A stretch of 64,000 bases of DNA from Pandoraea oxalativorans (GTDB taxonomy: Bacteria > Pseudomonadota > Gammaproteobacteria > Burkholderiales > Burkholderiaceae): contig NZ_CP011253.3 of the NCBI RefSeq assembly GCF_000972785.3, forward strand, positions 496,001 through 560,000. The letters are read 5' to 3'. Every line of letters starts with the position of its first letter. Position 1 is the stretch's first letter. The translations under genes were made by a program, and so were the position numbers. Of the stretch, positions 27,873-36,758 are shown one piece after another. Below the pieces are notes generated by a model that was not told where the DNA came from, made no database searches, and was given only the letters and a program-made list of their open reading frames with translations.

Positions 27873-29381
27873 ATGAAAAAACTGCTTGCCAAACTCCTGC
27901 TCGCCGCCGCATTCACGGGTGTCGTGGGCCTCGGCGCCAGCGCCGCACTGGCTCAGGACGCCTCGGCGCCCGTCGCCGCTTCGGCCGCTTCGGAATCCGC
28001 AGCACCCGCTCCCGCAGCGGCTACCGCAACGCCTGCGGCCGCGCCGGCCGCCCCCGCGGCTGCACCCGTGCCGCCGAACAAGGGCGACACGGCCTGGTTG
28101 CTGACCTGCACCGCGTTCGTGATTCTCATGACGCTGCCCGGTCTGGGCCTGTTCTACGGTGGTCTGGTCCGCTCGAAGAACATGCTCTCCGTGCTGATGC
28201 AGTGTTTCATCATCTTCTCGCTGGTGGTCGTGCTCTGGGCGATCTACGGCTATAGCATCGCGTTCACCGAAGGCGGGGTGTTCTTCGGCGGCTTCGATCG
28301 CTTGTTCCTCAAGGGAATGACGCCGGACTCGGTGGCGGCCACGTTCAGTAAGGGCGTGAATGTGCCGGAGTACGCGTACATGGCGTTCCAGGCTGCGTTC
28401 GCCGCGATTACCTGCGCGCTGATCGTCGGTGCTTTCGCGGAACGCGCCAAGTTCTCGGCCGTGCTGCTGTTCACGGTCATCTGGTTCACGTTCTCGTACC
28501 TGCCGATGGCGCACATGGTCTGGTTCTGGGCCGGTCCGGACGCCTACATCGACGCGGCTGCATCTGACGCGGCCAACGCCCACGCCGGCTGGCTGTTCCA
28601 GAAGGGTGCGCTCGACTACGCCGGCGGTACCGTGGTGCACATCAATGCGGCTATCGCAGGGCTTGTGGGTTCGTACATGGTCGGCAAGCGCGTCGGTTTC
28701 GGTAAGGAAGCCTTCAAGCCGCACTCGCTCACGATGACGATGATCGGTGCTTCGCTGCTCTGGTTCGGCTGGTTCGGCTTTAACGCCGGTTCGGGCCTGG
28801 AAGCGAACGGCGGTGCTGCGCTCGCCTTCGTCAACACGTTGCTCGCTACCGCTGCTGCCACGCTTTCGTGGACGGCCGGTGAGTGGATCGGCAAGGGCAA
28901 GCCGTCGATGCTGGGTGGCGCGTCGGGTGCCGTGGCCGGTCTGGTGGCGGTGACGCCGGCAGCAGGCTTCGTCGGTCCGATGGGTTCCATCGTGCTCGGC
29001 TTGCTCGCAGGTCTGATTTGCCTGTGGGGCGTGAACGGGCTGAAGCGCCTGCTCAAGGCCGACGATGCGCTCGACGTGTTCGGCGTGCACGGCGTGGGCG
29101 GCATGCTCGGCGCGATTCTGACGGGCGTGTTCGCTGCGCCGTCGCTCGGCGGCACGGGGATCTACGACTACGTCGCCAACAAGGTGGCGCCGGATTACTC
29201 GATTGCAGGTCAAGTCTGGATTCAGTTCCAGGGCGTGCTGACCACACTCGTGTGGTCGGGGGTCGTCGCCTTCATCGCCTTCAAGATCGCCGACATTGTG
29301 CTGGGTCTGCGTGTGCCGGAAGACGAAGAGCGCGAAGGTCTGGACATCACCTCGCACGGCGAATCGGCTTATCACAACTGA
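27873..29381 (+). CDS. amtB: Ammonium transporter AmtB
   Basis: A 502-residue ammonium channel with a signal peptide (to about ALAQD) and an unusually long Ala/Pro spacer (about residues 28-70) before the eleven-helix Amt domain. Family features include GLGLFYGGLVRSKN after helix 1, MAFQAAFAAIT, the D-x-A-G-G-T-V-V-H-I-N segment with one of the twin pore histidines, and DDALDVFGVHGVGGMLG with the other. It takes up ammonium during nitrogen limitation under GlnK control. Confidence 0.95.
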   Translation: MKKLLAKLLLAAAFTGVVGLGASAALAQDASAPVAASAASESAAPAPAAATATPAAAPAAPAAAPVPPNKGDTAWLLTCTAFVILMTLPGLGLFYGGLVRSKNMLSVLMQCFIIFSLVVVLWAIYGYSIAFTEGGVFFGGFDRLFLKGMTPDSVAATFSKGVNVPEYAYMAFQAAFAAITCALIVGAFAERAKFSAVLLFTVIWFTFSYLPMAHMVWFWAGPDAYIDAAASDAANAHAGWLFQKGALDYAGGTVVHINAAIAGLVGSYMVGKRVGFGKEAFKPHSLTMTMIGASLLWFGWFGFNAGSGLEANGGAALAFVNTLLATAAATLSWTAGEWIGKGKPSMLGGASGAVAGLVAVTPAAGFVGPMGSIVLGLLAGLICLWGVNGLKRLLKADDALDVFGVHGVGGMLGAILTGVFAAPSLGGTGIYDYVANKVAPDYSIAGQVWIQFQGVLTTLVWSGVVAFIAFKIADIVLGLRVPEDEEREGLDITSHGESAYHN

Positions 29382-29439
29382 AGCAACAACTCAGGCAGTT
29401 GATTTCGCCTGAATGACATCTGTCTCATCGCACCGTTTA

Positions 29440-29605
29440 GTCCCGGTTTTCGTCCGGGGGAAACCCGGGAACGTCAGCGAGTCGGCAAGGACTCGCTGAC
29501 ATCGGCCAGACGGCCCGTCCCGGGCGACGCGAGAGGAGTTGCCGGAAGCCGGTCGGACAGCCGGCCCCGGCATTGCGCGGGCACCCAGGCGGTGCCCGTT
29601 TTTTT
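29440..29605 (+). terminator. Series of hairpins ending in a strong terminator between amtB and gshA
   Basis: The 477-bp gap between amtB and gshA has no credible protein gene but several strong hairpins: CCCGG/CCGGG arms near 29441-29457, a perfect 11-bp stem (GTCAGCGAGTC and GACTCGCTGAC, 29473-29500), and finally GGGCACC/GGTGCCC followed by G and seven T (29579-29605). The last is a clear intrinsic terminator for plus-strand transcripts, but it lies about 200 bp after the amtB stop. It may end the amtB mRNA, a small RNA, or a gshA leader. Confidence 0.8.
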
Positions 29606-29858
29606 CGGCGCGGCCGGAAATCGTCCCCCGTGCTTGTGATTTTCGGTTTTGCCCCCATGTCTTCTCATCGCGGCATCGCGCCGCGCTCCCCACAAACGTT
29701 GTCGACGCGTGCTTGTGCGCCGGACATCGTCGCCTGATCGGCGGTGTCCCCTGCGTGGCCGGCCTCGGATCCCGGTGCCCCTTCCCGGGGCATGGCGAAC
29801 GGCGGGGGCGCGGGGCGTATGCTCTACAATCGATATTCCATCTGGATATGAGAGAAGC

Positions 29859-31148
29859 ATGGTTCCGCATCTCGTCACGGCCCTGAAAGGCCCCCTGCTC
29901 GACCTGGAAAAGAAGATCCTCGATGCGACGCCCGCCATCGAGCGCTGGTTCCGGCTCGAGTGGCAGGAACATACGCCGCCGTTCTACTGTTCGGTCGACC
30001 TGCGAAATGCCGGCTTCAAGCTCGCTCCCGTCGACACCAATCTCTTCCCCGGTGGCTTCAACAATCTGGCACCCGAAGTGTTGCCGCTCGCTGTGCAGGC
30101 CGCGATGGCCGCTATCGAGAAGATTTGCCCCGATGCGAAGAATCTGCTGCTGATTCCCGAACGCCATACGCGCAACTCGTTCTATTTGCGGAACATTGCG
30201 CGGCTGTCGACGATCATGCGTCACGCCGGGCTCAATGTCCGTCTGGGCAGCGTGTCGGACGACATCACCGAGCCGACGACCATCGAGTTGCCGGACGGGC
30301 AGCACGTCGTGATCGAACCGCTGGAGCGCACGCCGCGCCGTCTGGGGCTCAAGAACTTCGATCCGTGCTCGATTCTGCTCAATAACGATTTGTCGGCCGG
30401 CATTCCGCCGATTCTCGAGAATTTGCACGAGCAATATCTGCTGCCGCCGCTGCACGCCGGTTGGGCGGTGCGCCGCAAGAGCCAGCACTTTTCGGCCTAC
30501 GACGATATCGTCAAGAAATTCGCAAAGATGATCGACGTCGATCAATGGATGCTCAATCCGTACTTTGCGAAGTGCGAGGGGGTCGATTTCGACGAAGGCG
30601 TGGGTGTGGAGAAACTCGCCGATACCGTCGACGCCGTGCTCAAGAAGATCAACAAGAAGTATCGCGAGTACGGGATCACCGAGAAACCGTTTGTCGTCAT
30701 CAAGGCCGATGCCGGGACGTATGGCATGGGCGTGATGATGGTGCACGACGCCGCCGAACTCAAAAACCTCAATCGCCGTGATCGCACGAAGATGAGCGTG
30801 GTGAAGGAGGGGCTCGAAGTGCACGACTTCATCGTGCAGGAAGGCGTCTACACGTTCGAGCGCATCAACGAAGCGGTGGCGGAGCCGGTCGTGTACATGA
30901 TCGATCGCTACGTGGTGGGCGGTTTCTACCGTGTCCATACGGGGCGCGGTACCGACGAAAACCTCAACGCCCCCGGCATGCACTTCGTGCCGCTCGCATT
31001 CGAGCATACGGCGCTGCCGGATGTCCACGCGAAGCCGGGTGCCGCACCGCCGAATCGCTTCTATATGTACGGTGTGGTGGCGCGTCTGGCGCTGCTGGCG
31101 GCGTCGGTCGAACTGGAGCGCACCGATCCGGATCCCGAAACGTATTGA
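29859..31148 (+). CDS. gshA: Glutamate-cysteine ligase (proteobacterial GshA)
   Basis: A 429-residue enzyme of the betaproteobacterial GshA family (different from the E. coli type), which joins glutamate and cysteine with ATP in the first step of glutathione synthesis. Recognisable segments are LEWQEHTPPFYCSVDLRNAGF at residues 42-62 (shown in part), NLFPGGFNNL, LLLIPERHTRN and the nucleotide-binding KADAGTYGMGVMMV. The start at 29859 gives MVPHLVTALKGPLL; the open frame extends upstream but without conserved sequence. gshB is 1.8 kb downstream, separated by a regulator gene. Confidence 0.92.
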   Translation: MVPHLVTALKGPLLDLEKKILDATPAIERWFRLEWQEHTPPFYCSVDLRNAGFKLAPVDTNLFPGGFNNLAPEVLPLAVQAAMAAIEKICPDAKNLLLIPERHTRNSFYLRNIARLSTIMRHAGLNVRLGSVSDDITEPTTIELPDGQHVVIEPLERTPRRLGLKNFDPCSILLNNDLSAGIPPILENLHEQYLLPPLHAGWAVRRKSQHFSAYDDIVKKFAKMIDVDQWMLNPYFAKCEGVDFDEGVGVEKLADTVDAVLKKINKKYREYGITEKPFVVIKADAGTYGMGVMMVHDAAELKNLNRRDRTKMSVVKEGLEVHDFIVQEGVYTFERINEAVAEPVVYMIDRYVVGGFYRVHTGRGTDENLNAPGMHFVPLAFEHTALPDVHAKPGAAPPNRFYMYGVVARLALLAASVELERTDPDPETY

Positions 31149-31304
31149 TCGATTCCGTCCGGTGTCGCGCAATGCCACACGTTACGTTAAGTTGCGCGGC
31201 GGGTGACAACTTGCCGCGCTATCGGTTTCGGCGGATTTTGGCGTCGCTTTAAGAAGTTTCTGAATTTGAGGTGAGACGACGTCCGCTTGACGGTGGTCTC
31301 AGAC

Positions 31305-31323
31305 GCCTCTCGTCCCGAGAGGC
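31305..31323. terminator. Small hairpin after gshA
   Basis: Arms GCCTCTC and GAGAGGC (5-nt loop) are followed on the plus strand by GAAAAGAAAAAG and preceded on the minus strand by a T-rich run. It is probably part of the minus-strand terminator at 31325-31368 rather than a plus-strand one. Confidence 0.35.
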
Positions 31324-31324
31324 G

Positions 31325-31368
31325 AAAAGAAAAAGACGCCCGGCTGGCCCCCCGACTAGCCGGGCGTC
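31325..31368 (-). terminator. Strong terminator facing the minus strand with no known gene before it
   Basis: Read on the minus strand: 11-bp arms GACGCCCGGCT and AGCCGGGCGTC, 12-nt loop, then TTTTTCTTTT. The quality is high, yet no minus-strand gene can be recognised between this point and the regulator start at 31621. The 472-bp gap 31149-31620 holds this terminator, the hairpin at 31305 and a palindrome at 31540. Confidence 0.75.
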
Positions 31369-31539
31369 ACATTTACCGGTCGCCTCATGCAACGACCGGA
31401 AATCGGGGCTTCCCTGGGCGGTCCGCCCCGCAAACTGGTTCCCTGCGCATCCCCTTCACGTCCTGGATCGGTGTACTGTGCCGATCCGTTCCGGTTCGCG
31501 TCAGCAATGGAGTGATGATGCGACCGTTTGACGCCACAA

Positions 31540-31561
31540 ACATCCCCCGAATGGGGGATGT
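31540..31561. promoter_or_regulatory. 9-bp inverted repeat, candidate operator
   Basis: ACATCCCCC and GGGGGATGT are perfect inverted repeats around GAAT, about 60 bp upstream of the regulator ATG at 31621. The position suits autoregulation. Confidence 0.45.
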
Positions 31562-31620
31562 CCGTCTGTGTTCGTGTGGAATAGGAAATTTCCCCGGAAT
31601 CGACTTTGATTGGGAGACGC

Positions 31621-32892
31621 ATGGGAGTGCAGGGGGAATTGCGCGCGTGCCTTCGCCAAATGCATCAATTGCCGGTCCCCACCCTTGGCTACTTGCCGCT
31701 GTGGCTGGAGACGTTGCGCGTGTGGCTCTCGGCCGACAGCGTTGCCGCGCTCTGGTGCCATGCGCAAGACGGCGTGAGTCCGGTGAGCGATCCGGTAAAC
31801 GGCGCCAACGTCACGTGCGGGTATGCCCCGCAAGCACCGTTATCGGCGTGTGAGCGGTTGGCGTCGTGCGGTTGGACGATGTCGATTCCATCGCCGAACC
31901 TCGGTGGCGCGCTGTTCGGGCACGCGCGCAAACGTTCCGGCGCGGTGAGACGGTCGTCCTTGCCGGGCCATCTTCACCGTCCGCCGGAACTTGAGGCCTG
32001 TTTGGCCGATGGCGATGTGCTCGACGCCTACCTGCTGCCCGCGAGTCGCGTGGCCGACGAACACCTGCAACCGACGCTTCCCCACGGGGGCGAAGCGGCC
32101 AATCCGAGAGGGCAGACGTCTCCCCTCGGCGCGTTGCGTCTTCTCGTGTCGCGCAGCCAGACGCGTCAGGCGTTCAGCGCGCGAGAAGTCGCAGCGTTCG
32201 AGACGGTGGCCGCCGAGTTTGCCAAAGCACCGGCACGTCCGTATTTCCCGCCGCTTTCGTCTCTCGCGAGCGCGACGATGCCCGCCGTCGAGGGGCAGGA
32301 GATCCAGGAGGGTACGGGGACTGTCTGTGCCGACGTATCGGGGACGCTCGTGTGGCACCGGCGTCAGCCCGAGTGGGCCGACCCGGGCGCGTTGGCGCTC
32401 ATGCGCCGGGTCTGGCAACTGGTGCCGGGGCGTGCATGGCCCGACGCCTGCATGGTCGTGCAGGCATGCCAGCGACTGGCCGACGAGTTGACGCTGCATC
32501 CCTGCGGTATGTCCGGCGCGGCCGTTCCGGGGGCGCAAGTCGGCACGACACTGGCGGTGCCGGGCGGCACGTTGCATCTGCACGCCACCCATCTCTGCGG
32601 CATGGGCGGGCGCGCCACGGAGCGCGTGCGCATCTCCCTGCATCTCGCTGTGCCGCCCGTCATCCGCCTGTTGGCGCGGTTGTGGGACACGGCGCTGACG
32701 CCCGTGCAGCGGGAGATCGCGATGCGCTTGCTGGCGGGGCAGTCGCGTACGCAGACGCGCGAAGCTTGCGCGATTGGTGTGCAGACACTCAAGACGCATC
32801 TGTCTCTCATGCGGGCACGGCTGGATCCGGTGCGCGACGCGTCGCTGCTCCTCGGACTACGCAGCGGCAAAACGACGGCTCGGCTAGAATAG
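31621..32892 (+). CDS. Protein with LuxR-like C-terminal helix-turn-helix
   Basis: A 423-residue protein whose last 65 residues (LTPVQREIAMRLLAGQSRTQ, then VQTLKTHLSLMRARL) resemble a LuxR/GerE helix-turn-helix, although the usual G-x-S-x-K-E-I-A segment is altered. The first 350 residues show no motif I can name; a GAF-like or substrate-sensing role is possible. It is cysteine- and histidine-rich in places (LCGMGG, WCHAQDG). It lies between gshA and gshB, which are normally close together, and its GC-rich codon use matches its neighbours. The ATG at 31621 follows GGGAG; an in-frame TTG lies five codons upstream. Confidence 0.55.
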   Translation: MGVQGELRACLRQMHQLPVPTLGYLPLWLETLRVWLSADSVAALWCHAQDGVSPVSDPVNGANVTCGYAPQAPLSACERLASCGWTMSIPSPNLGGALFGHARKRSGAVRRSSLPGHLHRPPELEACLADGDVLDAYLLPASRVADEHLQPTLPHGGEAANPRGQTSPLGALRLLVSRSQTRQAFSAREVAAFETVAAEFAKAPARPYFPPLSSLASATMPAVEGQEIQEGTGTVCADVSGTLVWHRRQPEWADPGALALMRRVWQLVPGRAWPDACMVVQACQRLADELTLHPCGMSGAAVPGAQVGTTLAVPGGTLHLHATHLCGMGGRATERVRISLHLAVPPVIRLLARLWDTALTPVQREIAMRLLAGQSRTQTREACAIGVQTLKTHLSLMRARLDPVRDASLLLGLRSGKTTARLE

Positions 32893-32951
32893 ACGCCTGT
32901 CGCCGCAGCTTGCGGTGTGTGCATCCGAACCCCCAAGACTCCCGCCGATCG

Positions 32952-33890
32952 ATGCAGATTCTCTTTATCGCCGACCCGCTCGACCAGTTCAAGATCTACA
33001 AGGACACCACGTTCTCGATGATGCGCGAAGGCGCACGTCGCGGGCACCGCATTTTTGCGTGCGAGCCGCACGAGATGGCATGGCAAGGCGCTACGGTCGA
33101 TGCGCGCGTGAAGGAAATTCGTCTGACGGGCGACGCCGACGTTTGGTACGAAGTCGTCGACATTCGCGTGGCGGCACTCACCGAGTTCGACGCGGTGATC
33201 ATGCGCAAGGATCCGCCGTTCGACATGGAGTACATCAACTCCACGTGGCTCCTTGAGATTGCCGAGCGCGCGGGCGCTCGCGTGTTCAACAAGCCGAGCG
33301 CGATTCGCGATCATTCCGAAAAACTGGCGATCGCCGAATTCGGTCAGTTCGTCGCACCGACGCTGGTCACGCGCGACGCCGCACGTCTGCGCGCTTTTCA
33401 CGCGGAGCATGGCGACGTCATCTATAAGCCGCTCGACGGCATGGGCGGCACGGGCGTCTTTCGTATCGGTCCGGACGAACGTAACCTCGGCTCCGTTATC
33501 GAAATGCTCGGCGAGAACGGCGCACGTTCGGTGATGGCGCAGCGCTTCATTCCCGACATCAAGCTGGGTGACAAGCGCGTGCTCGTGATCGGCGGAAAAG
33601 TGGTGCCGCATTCGCTCGCCCGTATTCCGCAAGGCACCGAAGTGCGTGGCAACCTCGCGGCCGGTGGTCTGGGCGAGGCGCGCGAACTGACGGCACGCGA
33701 TCGAGAGATCGCCGAGACGCTGGCGCCGGTTCTGTGGCAACGCGGCTTGCTGCTCGTGGGTCTCGACGTTATCGGCGACTACCTCACGGAAGTGAATGTC
33801 ACGAGCCCGACGTGCTTCCAGGAAATCACCGACCAGACCGGTTTCGATGTGCCGAAGATGTTCATCGACGCGCTGGAACTGGCGGTCTGA
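32952..33890 (+). CDS. gshB: Glutathione synthase
   Basis: A 312-residue ATP-grasp enzyme adding glycine to gamma-glutamylcysteine. Typical segments are the start MQILFIADPLDQFKIYKDTT, MRKDPPFDMEYI, YKPLDGMGGTGVFRI (ATP-binding loop), PQGTEVRGNLAAGG and the metal-ligand region LTEVNVTSPTCFQEI. Length and all motifs match prokaryotic GshB. The start at 32952 is followed directly by the conserved N-terminus; a TAGAAT box overlaps the end of the preceding gene and may serve as its promoter. Confidence 0.96.
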   Translation: MQILFIADPLDQFKIYKDTTFSMMREGARRGHRIFACEPHEMAWQGATVDARVKEIRLTGDADVWYEVVDIRVAALTEFDAVIMRKDPPFDMEYINSTWLLEIAERAGARVFNKPSAIRDHSEKLAIAEFGQFVAPTLVTRDAARLRAFHAEHGDVIYKPLDGMGGTGVFRIGPDERNLGSVIEMLGENGARSVMAQRFIPDIKLGDKRVLVIGGKVVPHSLARIPQGTEVRGNLAAGGLGEARELTARDREIAETLAPVLWQRGLLLVGLDVIGDYLTEVNVTSPTCFQEITDQTGFDVPKMFIDALELAV

Positions 33891-34018
33891 GGCATCCGGA
33901 TCGTGGCAACGCGCGGCGACGGCAGGCGTTGCCGCAGAATTTGCGTTATGTGGGTCGGCCCTGCGGGGAACCCACTTGGGACGGTGCCTAACTCGATGAA
34001 ATTTCAGCGTTAATTCGG

Positions 34019-34056
34019 GATTTTGGCGCGCCTGCTAAAATAAGAATCCCAAAATC
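34019..34056 (+). promoter_or_regulatory. Promoter region of the PTS operon with inverted repeat
   Basis: A TAAAAT -10-like box (34036-34041) is framed by the inverted repeat GATTTTGG (34019-34026) and CCAAAATC (34049-34056). Such a layout fits an operator around a promoter. The -35 region is not convincing. Confidence 0.4.
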
Positions 34057-34122
34057 GACAGGTTCGCGTTCGTCGTTGTGTTTGTATCCCGAACACTCAC
34101 GGCGCCCGGCGTGCCTAGCATC

Positions 34123-34536
34123 ATGGCTGGAATTCTGATTATTGCCCACGCACCGCTGGCTTCGGCCCTTCGCGAGTGCGTTTCGCACATCTACGGCGGT
34201 TGTCCGTCGCGCATCGGCGCGATCGACGTGGTCCCCGACCAGGACACGGCGGCGCTCGTAGACGTCGCAAAGGAACGCCTCGCGCAATTGCGCGAAGAGA
34301 ACGGCGTGCTGGTCCTCACCGATTTGTTTGGCGCGACGCCGTCGAATGTGGCGGCACAACTGGTGGGGCCGAAAGTGCGCGTGCTCGCGGGCGTCAACCT
34401 GTCGATGCTCATCAAAGCGGTGTGTTACCGCTCGGTGCCGCTCGATACGCTGGCGGAGAAGGTGCTTTCGGGCGGATCTAAAGGTATTCTGGAAGTCGGC
34501 GCGGGTGCGCCGGCCACACACACTACGTCACACTGA
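34123..34536 (+). CDS. PTS EIIA component, mannose/fructose (Man) type
   Basis: A 137-residue EIIA of the mannose family. The phospho-histidine is in MAGILIIAHAPLASAL (His9) and the second family motif is VLVLTDLFGATPSNVA. No EIIB, EIIC or EIID gene follows; instead HPr and enzyme I do. This EIIA-HPr-EI set is typical of Betaproteobacteria and is thought to regulate metabolism or virulence rather than carry sugar. The start at 34123 gives the conserved N-terminus. Confidence 0.9.
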   Translation: MAGILIIAHAPLASALRECVSHIYGGCPSRIGAIDVVPDQDTAALVDVAKERLAQLREENGVLVLTDLFGATPSNVAAQLVGPKVRVLAGVNLSMLIKAVCYRSVPLDTLAEKVLSGGSKGILEVGAGAPATHTTSH

Positions 34537-34539
34537 AAC

Positions 34540-34809
34540 ATGCTTCGACAAGAAACGACGATCGTAAATAAATTGGGCTTGCATGCCCGGGCATCCGCAA
34601 AGCTGACGCAATTGGCGGCGAAATTTCAGAGTGAGGTCTGGCTGACCCGGAACGGTCGGCGTATCAACGCGAAGAGCATCATGGGCGTCATGATGCTGGC
34701 GGCCGGCATCGGCTCGACGGTGGAAGTCGAGACCGAAGGCTCGGATGAGGCTCAGGCCATGAAGGAAATCCTCGACCTCATCGCGAACAAGTTCGGCGAA
34801 GGGGAATAA
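34540..34809 (+). CDS. ptsH: Phosphocarrier protein HPr
   Basis: An 89-residue HPr. The phospho-accepting histidine is in NKLGLHARASAKL (His15-type) and the regulatory-serine region reads NAKSIMGVMMLAAG. It passes phosphate from enzyme I to the EIIA encoded 3 bp upstream. Tight spacing indicates a single operon with EIIA and ptsI. Confidence 0.95.
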   Translation: MLRQETTIVNKLGLHARASAKLTQLAAKFQSEVWLTRNGRRINAKSIMGVMMLAAGIGSTVEVETEGSDEAQAMKEILDLIANKFGEGE

Positions 34810-34878
34810 GGCGTCTCGAACGACAGCAACACACACAGAATTCGGTCGAATCACCGCCTCTGAACTGGGGAGACTTCC

Positions 34879-36615
34879 TTGTCTTTCACCCTGCACGGCA
34901 TTCCCGTTTCCCGCGGCATCGCGATCGGACGCGCCTATTTGCTCGCGCCCGCCACGCTCGATGTCCCGCACTACCTGCTCGATCCCAGCCAGATCGACGA
35001 CGAAGTCGCGCGCTTCCAAAGTGCTCAGGCGACTGTCCAGCAGGAACTCGACACCCTCAAGGAAGAACTGCCCGATGACGCGCCCGGCGAGATGGGCGCG
35101 TTTCTCGACGTTCACTCCCTGATTCTGAACGACACGCTACTGGTCGATGCCGTCGTCAAACTTATTCGCGAGCGTCGCTACAACGCGGAGTGGGCGCTGA
35201 CCACGCAACTCGAAGTGCTCGTTGCGCGCTTCGAGGACATCGAAGACGAGTACCTGCGCGAGCGTCGCGCCGACATCGAACAGGTCACGGAGCGCGTGCT
35301 CAAGGCCCTGGCCGGTGCGCCCGGCATTCGCCACGTCGTGGCCGAGACGCCGCGCGACGACATGATCGTCGTGGCCCGCGACATCGCTCCGGCGGACATG
35401 CTGCAATTCAAGTCGCAGACGTTCAAGGGCTTCGTCACGGACCTCGGTGGCAAGACGTCGCATACCGCCATCGTCGCCCGAAGTCTCGGCATTCCGGCCG
35501 CGGTCGGTGTGGCGCAGGCGAGTCTGCTCGTCAAGCAGGACGATGTGATCATCATCGACGGCGATCACGGCATCGTCATCGTCGACCCGGCGCCGATCGT
35601 GCTCGAAGAGTACAGCTACCGGCAAAGCGAGCGTGCGCTGGAAGAGCGTCGCTTGCAGCGTCTGAAGCACTCCCCGGCACAAACCATCGACGGTACGCCC
35701 ATCGAGCTGTTCGCCAACATCGAATTGCCGGAAGACGCCAAGACGGCGGTCGATGCGGGTGCAGTCGGTGTCGGGTTGTTCCGCACCGAGTTCCTCTTCA
35801 TGAACGAGGAGGAAGCGCCGGAAGAAGAGGCGCAGTTCGAGGCGTACAAGCGCGCGGTGGAGACGATGCACGGTCTGCCGCTCACGATCCGGACCATCGA
35901 CGTGGGGGCCGACAAGCCGCTCGACAGCCACGAGACGTACGAAACCGCGCCGAACCCGGCGTTGGGGCTGCGCGCGATTCGCTGGAGTCTGTCGGAGCCG
36001 CGCATGTTCCTCACCCAACTGCGCGCGATTCTGCGGGCCTCGGCGTTCGGCAAGGTGCAAATTCTGTTCCCGATGCTGGCCCACGCGCAGGAAATCGATC
36101 AGACGCTCGAACTCGTGCGCGAAGCGAAAGCGCAACTCGACGCCGCCGGTCTGCTCTACGACCCGAACGTGAAGCTCGGTGCGATGATCGAAGTGCCCGC
36201 GGCCGCCCTCACGGTGCCCATGTTCCTGAAGCGGCTCGACTTTCTGTCCATCGGTACGAACGACCTGATCCAGTACACGCTGGCGATCGACCGCGCCGAC
36301 AATGCCGTCGCGCATCTTTACGATCCGCTGCACCCGGCGGTGCTGCGCCTCATCGCCATGACGATTCGCGAGGCACATGCTTTCGGCGTGCCCGTCGCCG
36401 TCTGCGGCGAAATGGCGGGAGATCCGACGGCGACGCGCCTGCTGCTCGGCATGGGGTTGCGCGAATTTTCGATGCACCCGAGTCAGTTGCTTCAGGTCAA
36501 GCAGGAGATTCTGCGCGCGCATCTGCCGGATCTGGAGCGACCGGTGCAGGAACTGCTCGCCGCGACCGAACCCGAGGAAATGCAAGCGGCGCTGGCGAGA
36601 CTTGCCGTGGCTTGA
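34879..36615 (+). CDS. ptsI: Phosphoenolpyruvate-protein phosphotransferase (enzyme I)
   Basis: A 578-residue enzyme I that takes phosphate from phosphoenolpyruvate and hands it to HPr. The phospho-histidine lies in LGGKTSHTAIVARSL (about residue 193), the PEP-binding barrel has GLFRTEFLFM and LSIGTNDLIQY, and the catalytic cysteine is in VAVCGEMAGD (about 507). The start is a TTG at 34879, preceded by GGGGAGA, which gives the conserved MSFTLHGIPVSRGIAIG. Confidence 0.96.
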   Translation: MSFTLHGIPVSRGIAIGRAYLLAPATLDVPHYLLDPSQIDDEVARFQSAQATVQQELDTLKEELPDDAPGEMGAFLDVHSLILNDTLLVDAVVKLIRERRYNAEWALTTQLEVLVARFEDIEDEYLRERRADIEQVTERVLKALAGAPGIRHVVAETPRDDMIVVARDIAPADMLQFKSQTFKGFVTDLGGKTSHTAIVARSLGIPAAVGVAQASLLVKQDDVIIIDGDHGIVIVDPAPIVLEEYSYRQSERALEERRLQRLKHSPAQTIDGTPIELFANIELPEDAKTAVDAGAVGVGLFRTEFLFMNEEEAPEEEAQFEAYKRAVETMHGLPLTIRTIDVGADKPLDSHETYETAPNPALGLRAIRWSLSEPRMFLTQLRAILRASAFGKVQILFPMLAHAQEIDQTLELVREAKAQLDAAGLLYDPNVKLGAMIEVPAAALTVPMFLKRLDFLSIGTNDLIQYTLAIDRADNAVAHLYDPLHPAVLRLIAMTIREAHAFGVPVAVCGEMAGDPTATRLLLGMGLREFSMHPSQLLQVKQEILRAHLPDLERPVQELLAATEPEEMQAALARLAVA

Positions 36616-36641
36616 TTTGACTGACGTTCGTCTCACAACGC

Positions 36642-36683
36642 AAAAGCGGACGCTCCTGTGAGGAAGCGTCCGCTTTTTCTTTT
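36642..36683. terminator. Two-way terminator between ptsI and the MoeB-like gene
   Basis: Arms AAAAGCGGACGCT and AGCGTCCGCTTTT form a near-perfect 13-bp stem with T-rich sequence on the plus side and A-rich sequence giving T on the minus side. It separates ptsI (plus) from the convergent MoeB/ThiF-like gene (minus). Confidence 0.9.
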
Positions 36684-36758
36684 TCGCTGTTCGATGGCAC
36701 GGCGCCCGGTCGAAATTTAGGACGACGCCGACCTCGTCCTCATCCATTCCCCAAGCAA

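Noticed and set aside
31356..31622. 88-codon minus-strand frame ending in the orphan terminator
   Set aside because: Sequence is not protein-like, there is no ribosome site, and its start overlaps the start codon of the plus-strand regulator.
35137..36747. 536-codon minus-strand frame across ptsI
   Set aside because: Antisense shadow of enzyme I.
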